Shown: positions 55,850-64,000 of the stretch, piece after piece
Layout of the letters: each line of letters begins with the position of its first letter
How positions within the stretch are numbered: the stretch's first letter is position 1
Notes under the pieces: generated by a model
The model's input: only the letters and a program-made list of their open reading frames with translations
What the model was told of the DNA's origin: nothing
Databases searched by the model: none
Translations under genes and position numbers: made by a program
NCBI GenBank assembly: GCA_028284485.1
Contig: JANQRQ010000039.1
Span: 38,790-102,789 of the forward strand
Direction of reading: 5' to 3'
Source: Planctomycetaceae bacterium
GTDB lineage: Bacteria; Planctomycetota; Planctomycetia; Planctomycetales; Planctomycetaceae
Length of the DNA: 64,000 nt

Positions 55850-57664
55850 ATGAGTGAAAACCAATCCGACGATCCAGCTCCGACCGGCACGAAATCGACT
55901 TATCGCCAGCTATTAATTTGGCCGGCCGCCCTTCTGTTAATCGCACTGTGGGGCTTGCGAACCATTCCCTCGATGTTCGCAGAAATGTCGGTCCCAGTGA
56001 TCACCGCCCAGTTCATGGGCCCGGCTGCCATCGCCGGGTTGATTGTGTTGTGGTGGCTCTTTTTGAGCCGGGCAACGATTCAAGAAAAGCTGCTGGGGCT
56101 TGTCGGATTGGCGGTGATCGGCGCCGTCACCACATACTTGGCTGACCCAACCATCCGCGGCTTCGGGATGATCATCTACGCCATTCCCTGGGGATTCACG
56201 GCATTCACGGTCGCATTGATTTGTACTTCCCGGATGCAATCCCCAAAACGGACCGGGTTGGCCCTCTTAGCGGCGCTCGTTGGTTTCGGATATTGGGATT
56301 TGATTCGGACCGACGAAATTCGAGGAGACTTTCAGACCGTCCAAAACTGGCGATGGGTGCCGACTGCCGAAGAACAGTTCTTGGAGGAACTCGAATCCGG
56401 CTCTCGGCAGCAGGGTACGGCCGCTCCTGATGAAGCCGCACTGGCACTGGCGGATCCCGAGTGGCCTTCGTTTCGGGGGCCAAACCGCGACGGTGTGATG
56501 CCGGGAATCGTGCTGGCGGAAGACTGGGACGCGGCACCGCCGCGCGAACTGTGGCGCGTGCGAGTTGGTCCGGGCTGGTCGTCATTTTCAGTCGCCGGCG
56601 ACTTGCTCTTCACTCAAGAACAACGCGGCGATAACGAAGCCGTCGTCTGCTTCGACGCGAAAACAGGCGCACAAATTTGGGTGCACGAAGACAAATCACG
56701 TTTCTGGGAATCGGTCGGCGGAGCCGGTCCCCGAGCCACACCGACAATCAGCGAAGGACGGCTGTTTTCTTTCGGTGCCATGGGTGTCCTCAATCGACTC
56801 GATCCGGTCACCGGTGCAGAAGTCTGGCATAAGGAAATCAGCACCGATGCCGAGCGCGAGCCGCCGATGTGGGGCTTCGCCTCCTCCCCGCTGGTCGTCG
56901 ACGACGTTGTCATTGTGCATGCCGGCGGCCCAGGGAATAAAGGGGTGCTGGCTTACGATGTTGACACGGGTGACCTGCGGTGGACTTCACCAGCAGGGGA
57001 CCACAGTTACAGCTCGCCACAGCTTACCACCATTCAGGGACAACAATGTGTCCTCATGCTGTCGAATTCGGGCATTAACTTCATCGATCCAGCTGATGGG
57101 ACGCTGCTGGGAGAACACAAATGGCCCTATGAGAATTACCGCGTCGTGCAACCAAGGATCTTAGACGAATACAGTATGCTGCTCGGATCGGGGCTCGGCG
57201 CGGGCACGCAACGGCTTAAAGTCACCTGGGACGGCTCGGCATTCAAAACCGAAACGACGTGGGAGTCGCAACGCATCAGCCCCTATTTCAACGACTTCGT
57301 TTCGCATAACGGCTACCTGTACGGATTCGATAACAACGTGTTCGCGTGTGTTGATTTGGCGACCGGCGAGAGAAAGTGGAAACGGGGACGCTACGGAAAT
57401 GGTCAGGTCGTGCTCGTGCCGGACGGCGATCAGTTGTTGCTGACCTCCGAAGACGGCGAGTTGGTACTGTTACGCGCCACCCCCGACAAACTCGTCGAGC
57501 TTACCACGTATCGAGTGCTCGACGGTAGAACGTGGAACCATCCGGTCTTGGTTGGCAACCGCCTATTTGTCCGCAATGGTGAAGAAGCCGCCGCTTTCGA
57601 AATGCCGACCGTCGAAACAGAAGATGCACTCGCCGAGGCGGTGATAGATCTTCAGGACGACTAA
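55850..57664 (+). CDS. PQQ-type beta-propeller protein with N-terminal membrane domain
   Basis: The 604-residue protein begins with four membrane helices in the first 150 residues (for example LLIWPAALLLIALWGL and MGPAAIAGLIVLWWLFLS). A periplasmic seven- or eight-bladed propeller of PQQ-like repeats follows, starting at DPEWPSFRGPNRDGVMPG. Blade motifs such as AVVCFDAKTGAQIWVHED and LAYDVDTGDLRWTSP recur. There is no PQQ dehydrogenase catalytic signature, so it is probably a scaffold or outer-envelope assembly protein. The ATG with a CGGA ribosome-binding site was chosen over a 52-codon extension. Confidence 0.9.
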   Translation: MSENQSDDPAPTGTKSTYRQLLIWPAALLLIALWGLRTIPSMFAEMSVPVITAQFMGPAAIAGLIVLWWLFLSRATIQEKLLGLVGLAVIGAVTTYLADPTIRGFGMIIYAIPWGFTAFTVALICTSRMQSPKRTGLALLAALVGFGYWDLIRTDEIRGDFQTVQNWRWVPTAEEQFLEELESGSRQQGTAAPDEAALALADPEWPSFRGPNRDGVMPGIVLAEDWDAAPPRELWRVRVGPGWSSFSVAGDLLFTQEQRGDNEAVVCFDAKTGAQIWVHEDKSRFWESVGGAGPRATPTISEGRLFSFGAMGVLNRLDPVTGAEVWHKEISTDAEREPPMWGFASSPLVVDDVVIVHAGGPGNKGVLAYDVDTGDLRWTSPAGDHSYSSPQLTTIQGQQCVLMLSNSGINFIDPADGTLLGEHKWPYENYRVVQPRILDEYSMLLGSGLGAGTQRLKVTWDGSAFKTETTWESQRISPYFNDFVSHNGYLYGFDNNVFACVDLATGERKWKRGRYGNGQVVLVPDGDQLLLTSEDGELVLLRATPDKLVELTTYRVLDGRTWNHPVLVGNRLFVRNGEEAAAFEMPTVETEDALAEAVIDLQDD

Positions 57665-57669
57665 CCCCT

Positions 57670-57845
57670 GGTAACCAGACACGTGAGCGAGGGACTTTTC
57701 ATGGTAGGCTAAGTCCCGACCTAGCACGTCAATCACCGTTAAGTTCCCGCCAAGACAGGTCCTGGCCTACAAAATGACAACTGTTAGGTAACCCGACGCG
57801 TGAGCGAGGGACTAAGGCCGGTTAAATGTGTGTGCTTGCACGAAC
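57670..57845. repeat. Compound short-repeat region A
   Basis: Two copies of the core GGTAACCCGACGCGTGAGCG (one imperfect, starting 57670 and 57787) lie here. GTGTGTGCTTGCACGA (a TGC-TT-GCA palindrome) follows near 57829. Two GTAGGC...CCTAGC/GGCCTAC palindromic pieces are also present. No gene is present in this 270-bp gap. Confidence 0.7.
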
Positions 57846-57936
57846 AAAGAAACAGCTTGCACCACAGGGCGAAACACTTGAGGATCACGTGCTCACCCGC
57901 ATCCGAAGGACCTAAACGCATTCGAGCTGCCTACCC

Positions 57937-58386
57937 ATGAAGTACGTTCACACGAACATTATCGCCGACGATTGGGAAAAGCTGGCCCAGTTTTACCAAG
58001 ACGTATTCGACTGCGTTCCGGTCCCGCCACAGCGACAACTTTCCGGCGCATGGCTCGATCGTGGCACCGGCGTGCCGAATGCGTCGCTTCAAGGAATGCA
58101 CCTGCGGTTGCCGGGTTATGGGGACGCCGGTCCGACTCTGGAGATCTACCGCTACGAGCACATGGAGAATCGACCGGCGACCGTAGCGAATCGAAAAGGA
58201 TTGGGCCATCTGGCATTTGCTGTGGATGATGTTGCCGAAGTCCGCGCAAGAGTACTGGCAGCAGGCGGAACCGACGTCGGACAAATCACGGAAACCGTCG
58301 TGGAGGGAGTTGGCAAGTTGACCTTCACCTATATGGCCGATCCCGAGGGAAACATCATCGAGATCCAACACTGGGAAAGCACGTGA
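57937..58386 (+). CDS. VOC/glyoxalase family protein
   Basis: This 149-residue single vicinal-oxygen-chelate module opens KYVHTNIIADDWEKLAQFYQD. It has a metal-ligand-type His in GLGHLAFAVDD and ends DPEGNIIEIQHWE, which carries the typical C-terminal Glu. It probably dimerises to form a metal site for a lyase or dioxygenase reaction. It lies 59 bp upstream of the ornithine-cyclodeaminase-family gene and may function with it. Confidence 0.85.
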   Translation: MKYVHTNIIADDWEKLAQFYQDVFDCVPVPPQRQLSGAWLDRGTGVPNASLQGMHLRLPGYGDAGPTLEIYRYEHMENRPATVANRKGLGHLAFAVDDVAEVRARVLAAGGTDVGQITETVVEGVGKLTFTYMADPEGNIIEIQHWEST

Positions 58387-58445
58387 GATAAGCACCACTT
58401 CTTCCCCGAATCCATCAATTCGCAAACCGAACGATTCCCGACGCA

Positions 58446-59423
58446 ATGAAAATTCGTCTCCTGAGTCAGCACGATATCCGACGAACGCTCACGATGGAAC
58501 AGGCCATCGAACTCATGAAGGACGCCTTCGTTGCCCTGACTCAAGGGACGATTCAGGTCCCGGTGCGAACGAACATCACCAATGTTTCGGGAACGATGCT
58601 CTATAAACCTGCCCTAATGCCTTCGTCGAGTATCTTCGGATTGAAGGCCGTATCGGTTTTTCCGGGCAATGCTGACCACAAGCTGCCGGTCACGACTGGT
58701 GTGATGCTGATCAACGACAGCGAAACTGGGCTGCCGCGTGCTTTGATGGATGCCCAATATCTCACCGCGCTACGAACCGGGGCCGCGTCAGGCCTGGCGA
58801 CCCGATTGCTGGCGAATCCAGAAACCAAGGTAGCCGCGCTCTTTGGCACAGGCGGCCAGGCGGCCTGTCAGCTTCAGGCCATGCTCGCTGTTCGTTCATT
58901 GCAACAGGTTTATTTCTTCTCGCGAAAGTTGGCGAACGCAGAGGCCTTTTGCCACGAACAGGCCGAATTGGCGGATTCGTGCAAGCTCGTCCCCGCTTCG
59001 TCGAGGGATGTGTTGAGCGAGTGTGGCCTCATCACCGCGGCAACCAACAGCAAAACTCCTCTATTCGCGGATGAGGAAATCGCAACCGGAGTGCACATCA
59101 ACGGAATCGGTTCATTCAGACCCGAAATGGCAGAAGTGCCTTCCGACACCGTCTGCCGTGCCGAAGTCTTTGTCGATCACCGCGAGGCCGCGCTCCACGA
59201 AGCGGGCGACATCGTTGCCCCGATGAAAAGCGGCAGGCTCCCTTCTGATTTTACGCCCGCTGAACTTGGAGAGGTCCTTTTAGGCCAGCGTCCGGGGCGA
59301 ACCAGCGAAGAACAAACGACATTCTTCAAGTCGGTCGGGAATGCGGTTCAGGACATCGTCTGCGCGGCAGAAATTCTGTCGATCGCTGAGCGAGAAAGCC
59401 TCGGTCAGATCGTCGATATCTAG
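58446..59423 (+). CDS. Ornithine cyclodeaminase/mu-crystallin family protein
   Basis: The 325-residue protein belongs to the OCD/mu-crystallin NAD(P)-binding family. The nucleotide motif is [20 protein letters not shown]. The family blocks [13 protein letters not shown] and [18 protein letters not shown] are present. The FRPEMAEVP region matches members acting on amino acids. The substrate could be ornithine, alanine or another amino acid. A VOC protein lies upstream. Confidence 0.9.
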   Translation: MKIRLLSQHDIRRTLTMEQAIELMKDAFVALTQGTIQVPVRTNITNVSGTMLYKPALMPSSSIFGLKAVSVFPGNADHKLPVTTGVMLINDSETGLPRALMDAQYLTALRTGAASGLATRLLANPETKVAALFGTGGQAACQLQAMLAVRSLQQVYFFSRKLANAEAFCHEQAELADSCKLVPASSRDVLSECGLITAATNSKTPLFADEEIATGVHINGIGSFRPEMAEVPSDTVCRAEVFVDHREAALHEAGDIVAPMKSGRLPSDFTPAELGEVLLGQRPGRTSEEQTTFFKSVGNAVQDIVCAAEILSIAERESLGQIVDI

Positions 59424-60008
59424 GGCGACCTTGCATTGGTAACCCTACGTGTGAGTTCTGAAATTGCGTCATTTCGGATTTGGAAACCGACCCGTGAGCG
59501 AGGGAATAGGTTGATTCAACAACGGTACCCCAGAACGCAGCGCGTAGTCCGGTTCGGTGGCCGGGGAATGGCTTCGAATCCCTTCGGCCGTCATTCCCTC
59601 GAAGGCGGGAATCCAGAAACCTAGGCTCGTCTGGGTGGCCGGGGTTGGACTGAGCGCAGCGAGGGAAACCCCGGTTTAACGAAGACGAAGTAGGCCGTAG
59701 TGTGCGTGCTTGCACACACAAATGACCTGAGCCGCAAAGCGCTAGCTTGCGGGCAAAATCAACGATGATTCACGCAGACCTAACTGATTCGACGCGCGGA
59801 TTGGTTGAATTCAACGCGCGCTGTCGGTTCACTGATCGACACGGCCCGCGTGCTAGCGCACTGCGGCTCACATTTTCCGCACAAGACAGGGAGGTTTCTG
59901 TGAGCGCAACGGACGCTGATCAAACTGGGCCGCCCCCGTAGCTATTGCTACCTGGACCGACGATGTCGAGCAAGTTTGTACAACACGTGACCCAGCAAAC
60001 ACTCCAAT
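59424..60008. repeat. Compound short-repeat region B
   Basis: This 585-bp gap has no gene. It holds GGTAACCC-type cores at 59438 and 59483. An ATTCCC...GGGAAT hairpin repeat lies at 59589-59616 and GTGCGTGCTTGCAC near 59703. GAGCCGCAAAGCGCTAGC is followed by TTGCGGGC (59729-59754). GATGATTCACGCA follows, as it does in the last repeat region. Confidence 0.7.
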
Positions 60009-60692
60009 TCAAGCCACCTCCGCCATCGAAACATCCTGTGTGACGCCGTCGACAATCCGAATCGTGCGCCGTGCGAATTCAGCCGTCTGCTGGTCGTGGG
60101 TAACGATGACAATTGTGCGACCGTCGCTGTGAAACTCCGCCAGATAGCTCATCACCTGTTGCCGCGTATCGTTGTCGAGATTTCCCGTCGGTTCGTCTGC
60201 GAGAATTACCTGTGGGTCGTTGGCGAGCGTGCGTGCCAATGCGACTCGCTGTTGTTGTCCTTGGCTCAGTTCCGCGGGCCGATGATTCACGCGGTCCGAC
60301 AGCCCGACGCGATCCAATAGTTCCCGGGCGCGCTGCTGTTGCTGTTCAGCCGACTTGCCGGCCAGCATCAACGGGATCTGCACGTTTTCCAATGCCGTTA
60401 GCCACGAAACCAGATTGAACGATTGAAAGACGAAGCCGATTTTCTCTTTCCGGAGCGCCGTTCGCTGTTCGACCGTCAGGCTGTACAGCGACTTTCCGTC
60501 GAGCAAGACGGCCCCGGATGTTGGTGCCAACATCCCGCCGAGTACAGAGAGTAGGGTCGTTTTGCCGCTGCCGCTCGGACCGACAATGGCAACGAAATCG
60601 TTGTCCGGGATTTCGAGGTTGCAATCGTCAACGGCCGTCACAATGCCGCCGCGACGTTGGTACGTTTGTGTTACGAATCGAAGCTGATACAT
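60009..60692 (-). CDS. ABC transporter ATP-binding protein, LolD/MacB-like
   Basis: This 227-residue ATPase has Walker A GPSGSGKT (residues 38-45), Q-loop FQSFNLVSW, signature [13 protein letters not shown], Walker [13 protein letters not shown] and H-loop VTHDQQ. The overall length and sequence match the LolD/MacB/FtsE type that works with FtsX-like permeases. Its permease is encoded 59 bp upstream on the same strand, and a Cys-rich secreted protein is further upstream. It likely powers export or mechanotransmission rather than uptake. Confidence 0.94.
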   Translation of the reverse strand: MYQLRFVTQTYQRRGGIVTAVDDCNLEIPDNDFVAIVGPSGSGKTTLLSVLGGMLAPTSGAVLLDGKSLYSLTVEQRTALRKEKIGFVFQSFNLVSWLTALENVQIPLMLAGKSAEQQQQRARELLDRVGLSDRVNHRPAELSQGQQQRVALARTLANDPQVILADEPTGNLDNDTRQQVMSYLAEFHSDGRTIVIVTHDQQTAEFARRTIRIVDGVTQDVSMAEVA

Positions 60693-60751
60693 GACAGTCC
60701 CTCATCACGAGTTGGCGCAAGTCGTCGCATCTTTCTCGTTGTTTGCCGGGC

Positions 60752-61978
60752 TCAGGCTTCGTTAAAAACGAGGCATGGATCAAGACCGGCCGCCCGCCGG
60801 GCCGGAAATAGACTCGCAACGATCGCAACAATTGTTGCGGCACCCATTCCAATGCCGAGCAACTCTGGCATCGGCTGGACATCAACTCCCAAAAGTTGGG
60901 GCCCTAACACAGCTGCGAGAATTGTTCCAACAACGAAGCCACCGAGCCCGCCGGTCAAGCCGAGTAGCGTCGCTTTGCCAAGAAACATCCGCGTCACAAA
61001 ACTGCGGCTGGCACCCAGCGCCATCAGCGTTCCAATTTCTTTTCGACGCTCGGTCACGTTGGAATACATCACACTCGCGATGCTGGCAGCACCCACGAGC
61101 AACAAGACCCCGAAGAACACCCATGACAGGCGTGCCATTAAACCATTGACGGCCACCTGCGTTTCGACAATTTGGGCGATGGTTACGATGCGCGTATCGG
61201 GCAGCTCGGACGACAGATCGGTAATCAGGCTCCCTGCCGCATCTTCGCAGCAGGCCATGATCTCGATAACGTTTACAACCGGACCGGCACCCGACAATTC
61301 CTGCACGCTATGCAAGTGAGCAAACAGACGACCATCGTCAATAGTTCCCGTCGAGGGCAGTACGCTAATCACCACAAAGTCCGTTCCCAGCAACGTTAGC
61401 TTGTCACCGATTTTTGCTTCCAACTTTTCGGCGACATCTCGGCCCAGGATCAACTCCCGATCGCCAAGTTCTTGAATGGTGCGTGTCGTTGCCAATGAAT
61501 CAGGATTACTATCGGTGTTGAGGTTGGCAGTGGTCGTGCAACATCCGCGATCGCTGCCGACGGGGTTTGTTAGCATCGCCAAACCTTGCCAGGCTGTTTT
61601 GGCTTGAAACTCGCTGCGAGGAAGAATGCCGGTCAATGTCACGGGGGCTGAGTCGACCTCAGCTTCGACGCACAGTTTTGGTGCCAGATTCTGGACACCG
61701 GGCATCCGCGCCAGCGCCAATCGCGTTACATATTCCTCCGGCATGGTGTGTCCATGCATGTCCGACGCGTAGTAATCTTGCAAAGTGACATTCGGTGGAA
61801 GTACCAGAACGTTGGCTCCCAGCGATTCCATATCGCCGGCAATCTTCCGTTCGGAGAAAACCGTGATATTTTGAATCGCCACCAGTGCCGTCACTCCCAG
61901 CATGACCGCCGCCAAACTGGTTAACATCGGCGTCGGACGTTGCCAGAGTTCCTTCCAAATCATTGTTCGCAGCTTCAT
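60752..61978 (-). CDS. FtsX/MacB-type ABC permease
   Basis: The 408-residue permease has one N-terminal helix ([20 protein letters not shown]), a large periplasmic domain of about 240 residues, and three C-terminal helices. These include [21 protein letters not shown] and the coupling segment [18 protein letters not shown]. The periplasmic domain contains CysCys pairs (RGCCTTT and [10 protein letters not shown]), unusual for this family and suggestive of metal or disulfide chemistry. It sits between the Cys-rich secreted protein and the ATPase. Confidence 0.92.
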   Translation of the reverse strand: MKLRTMIWKELWQRPTPMLTSLAAVMLGVTALVAIQNITVFSERKIAGDMESLGANVLVLPPNVTLQDYYASDMHGHTMPEEYVTRLALARMPGVQNLAPKLCVEAEVDSAPVTLTGILPRSEFQAKTAWQGLAMLTNPVGSDRGCCTTTANLNTDSNPDSLATTRTIQELGDRELILGRDVAEKLEAKIGDKLTLLGTDFVVISVLPSTGTIDDGRLFAHLHSVQELSGAGPVVNVIEIMACCEDAAGSLITDLSSELPDTRIVTIAQIVETQVAVNGLMARLSWVFFGVLLLVGAASIASVMYSNVTERRKEIGTLMALGASRSFVTRMFLGKATLLGLTGGLGGFVVGTILAAVLGPQLLGVDVQPMPELLGIGMGAATIVAIVASLFPARRAAGLDPCLVFNEA

Positions 61979-62023
61979 GGAGTCAATTCCTTATCGACCG
62001 GCAACGGCCAAACTCTCACATGT

Positions 62024-62770
62024 TTAGTGGTTGTGGAATTTGCAGTTTTCGTCGTCGCAGCATTTCCCAGCTGCTGCCAGCTTTTGGGCGAGTTGGACGT
62101 GCGTGACGTCCGACGCGAACACACCGATCATCACACCCGGGGGGGCCATCAAGACGATCGATCCCGCCTTTTGGTTCGTGGGAACACGCAGTTGACTCAA
62201 AAACTTCACTTCCTTGGGGTCGGTGCCCAGTACCGTGACAATCTCCGTACGATCCCGATAGTGTTCTTCCGCCTTAAACTGACGAACCCCGTTTGGAACT
62301 TCGGCTTCTAAAGTCGGCTGTGCACAAAGAGCCACAATCTTGTTTTCCTGTAAGGCCTTCAGACACCTGGCTTGTGTCGGTGATACGATGCAGGCCTCGA
62401 GCTGCTGCTCGGTGACACGTTGGGGCAACACGCTGCACACAGCACCGTTGGGAGCCAACACGGCAACGGCCGGCATGGGGAGCCGCGTTGCGTCGAACCG
62501 CTTGACCAATTCCTGCCCGGAGTTGTCACCCATTTTCACGGGAATAATGGCTACGTCTTCTCGTTCCGACAGCGTCGATGTCAACACGCGGTACATATTC
62601 TGTGTCGCCGCATCGTTGCTGCGGTAGAACATGATGAACGAAAACAGATTGTTCTGGGCGGCTTTAGTAACGGCTTGCTGCCCGAGTACTTCTGCGCGAG
62701 CCACTTGAGAGGATGCACACATCACGCATGTGATCGCGATAATGATGTGATGAGTTCTAATCCGTACCAT
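62024..62770 (-). CDS. Secreted thioredoxin-fold-like protein with Cys/His-rich tail
   Basis: A signal peptide (IIIAITCVMCASSQVARA) precedes a mature protein of about 220 residues. Its first part (FSFIMFYRSNDAATQNMYRV, then VPVKMGDNSGQELVKRFDA) resembles a thioredoxin fold but lacks CxxC. The extreme C-terminus is KCCDDENCKFHNH, a likely metal-binding tail. An AAAGGA ribosome-binding site fixes this ATG; a 66-codon upstream extension was rejected. It is the first gene of the ABC operon, 45 bp upstream of the permease. Confidence 0.8.
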   Translation of the reverse strand: MVRIRTHHIIIAITCVMCASSQVARAEVLGQQAVTKAAQNNLFSFIMFYRSNDAATQNMYRVLTSTLSEREDVAIIPVKMGDNSGQELVKRFDATRLPMPAVAVLAPNGAVCSVLPQRVTEQQLEACIVSPTQARCLKALQENKIVALCAQPTLEAEVPNGVRQFKAEEHYRDRTEIVTVLGTDPKEVKFLSQLRVPTNQKAGSIVLMAPPGVMIGVFASDVTHVQLAQKLAAAGKCCDDENCKFHNH

Positions 62771-63477
62771 TGCGTGAAATCCTTTCGAGCTACTAGAGCA
62801 ATTGAAATCTGCGCAGCGGGCGAAGTTTTGCGTCATGTCTCCGCCAGGAAGTTCGCTGATGTCTATGTTTCTGTTTCTTTCGTCAATGTCGCTGATTGTT
62901 AAGTCGGGATTCAGGCCGAGCAGATCCCAATTCAATCGGCTCGAACAATTTGATCGAATCCTTCGCACTCAATTCGCTTCCACGGAATTCCTTGGTGGCG
63001 GCATTACTCGGAAATGCAACCGGAAGAACAGGCGATTTCAGTTCGTCAGTCGCCATGCCATGTCGCTCAGTGCCACGTGGTTCGCTGGGGCCAGACGGTG
63101 GCCTTGATTCATTCCGTTCGGCACCGTGGCTTGCATCCTCAGCAATACATTTGGCAGCGGCGTGACAGATCGTATCAACGCAGACCTAGCCAAGCCGATT
63201 CCTGAAGAACGAGCCTTCGCAGCAATCGGTTACCTGGCAACGTCGATAAATACAACTCTTGTGCATTTATCGGCCGACATAGACGTTATCGCCTGTTCGG
63301 TAGCGCTGATCGTCTTGACCGACAAATCCGTTACATCTTTTGGTCGCCAAATCGGCTTTGTCTGAAATTGGATTCAAGTCGATCAGTTCATGATCGCCGG
63401 TCGGTGATGGGTATCAGGTCGCCTCTGCGAACCGTGGCTCAAAAGACTTACGTGAGCACGCATCCGACAGAACCTCT
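62771..63477. other. Intergenic region, no gene recognised
   Basis: A 79-codon frame at 63126-63365 and a few others exist, but composition and lack of family features argue against them. The region probably contains the ABC operon promoter. Confidence 0.5.
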
Positions 63478-64000
63478 GGTAACCCGACGCGTGAGAATGG
63501 CCGATGTTGACGCCGAACGTCTCCTACCGTCATTCCCGCGCAGGCGGGAATCCATGTTGCGTGCGTGCGTGCGTGCACGCACAGAGAAAAAGCTTTGGGT
63601 AACCCGACGCGTCAGCGAGGGAATTGGAGCTGTAGGAGTTGTAGCGTGCGTGCTTGCACGCACGAAGTAGTGAGCCGCAAAGCGCTAGCTTGCGGGCGAA
63701 AGGAAAGTAGGCCAGGTCCCGACCTGGCGCCCCGATCGCTCCGGCAAACGTGCTAAGGACTCCTTCAATTTTGCCTTCGCTGGCGCGTCAGGCTTAAATG
63801 CGCGATGTTGCGGGCAAGGCAAGTTCAAGCGAGCCGCTTCAAATTGGGAGGGCGAGGCTCCTGCCGAGCCGCCGAAGTTGCGAGGGTCTTGCGCTGTGCC
63901 TACTTGCACGCACAAAGTAGTGAAAAGTAGTGAGCCGCAAAGCGCTAGCTTGCGGGCCGATTCAGCGATGATTCACGCACATATCTCGTCAGCAACGTGG
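63478..64000. repeat. Compound short-repeat region C
   Basis: GGTAACCCGACGCGTGAG cores occur at 63478 and 63598, and an ATTCCCGCG...GGCGGGAAT hairpin at 63528-63553. Also present are GTGCGTGCTTGCACGC near 63646, GTAGGCCAGGTC with GACCTGGC near 63709, and GAGCCGCAAAGCGCTAGC at 63672 and 63932. No gene is seen. The frames here encode repeat-derived peptides such as VTRRVSEG and are artefacts. Confidence 0.75.

Noticed and set aside
59747..59941. 64-codon frame beginning near GATGATTCACGCA
   Set aside because: The starting segment is itself part of a repeat unit that recurs at the window end, and the remainder has no coding signal.
63368..63756. Plus-strand frames encoding VTRRVSEG- and NPTRQRG-type peptides
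   Set aside because: They are translations of the intergenic repeats, a common source of false small genes in planctomycetes.
63478..64000. Regularly recurring short repeats resembling a CRISPR array
   Set aside because: Spacing is irregular, units belong to several different sequence types, and there are no unique spacers of constant length and no cas genes.

Overview
The window looks like chromosomal DNA of a planctomycete (Planctomycetota), probably a Planctomycetales-type lineage. This rests on families largely confined to that phylum: a DUF1559 prepilin-like protein with N-terminal FTLIELL, a PSCyt1/PSCyt2/PSD1 (DUF1549/DUF1553) cytochrome-type protein beside a DUF1501 protein, several sulfatases, a Ser/Thr kinase with a C-terminal membrane anchor, and many secreted or membrane coiled-coil proteins of unknown role. 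No rRNA, tRNA, CRISPR array, prophage or insertion sequence was recognised.

Layout. 1-10 kb: a membrane coiled-coil protein cut by the window edge, a small ORF, an MFS transporter, a membrane-embedded MutS-like ATPase, dapL, a multi-pass membrane protein, and a zinc-ribbon/SPFH-GYF pair. 10-20 kb: a lipoprotein, the DUF1559 protein, a very charged secreted protein, a HEVSH metallopeptidase, an NfeD-FloA-unknown cluster, a GT4 glycosyltransferase and a CinA-like protein with a degenerate second domain. 20-30 kb: a Ser/Thr kinase, an isochorismatase-ThuA fusion, an argH-truA-GT4 operon, two small envelope proteins and a thioredoxin-like protein. 30-37 kb: a DUF58 protein, two tandem paralogous P-loop GTPases and a membrane coiled-coil protein with a BRCT-like end. 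37-46 kb: polA, a class I methyltransferase overlapping a zinc-ribbon protein, a 59-aa coiled-coil protein, a Tsr3-like protein, an AlaC-type aminotransferase and a periplasmic PpiC/SurA-type isomerase.

46.5-54.8 kb is a co-directional block: PSD1 protein, DUF1501 Tat protein, a concanavalin/lyase-like secreted protein and two sulfatases. It reads as a small sulfated-polysaccharide degradation locus. Just beyond it, on the opposite strand, a promoter and an intrinsic terminator bracket about 340 nt with no plausible gene but a nested rod-like fold, a candidate structured RNA. 55.8-64 kb holds a PQQ-type beta-propeller membrane protein, a VOC protein, an ornithine-cyclodeaminase-family protein and a three-gene operon (Cys-rich secreted protein, FtsX-type permease, ATPase). 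These are separated by gaps crowded with short palindromic repeats.

Two repeat systems stand out. One is an 84-nt structured element present three times (13.7, 20.8 and 31.3 kb) with 32 invariant 5' bases. The other is a mixed set of short palindromic and core repeats confined to the last 6.5 kb. Start codons were chosen from ribosome-binding sites, signal peptides and family N-termini; several extended starts were rejected.
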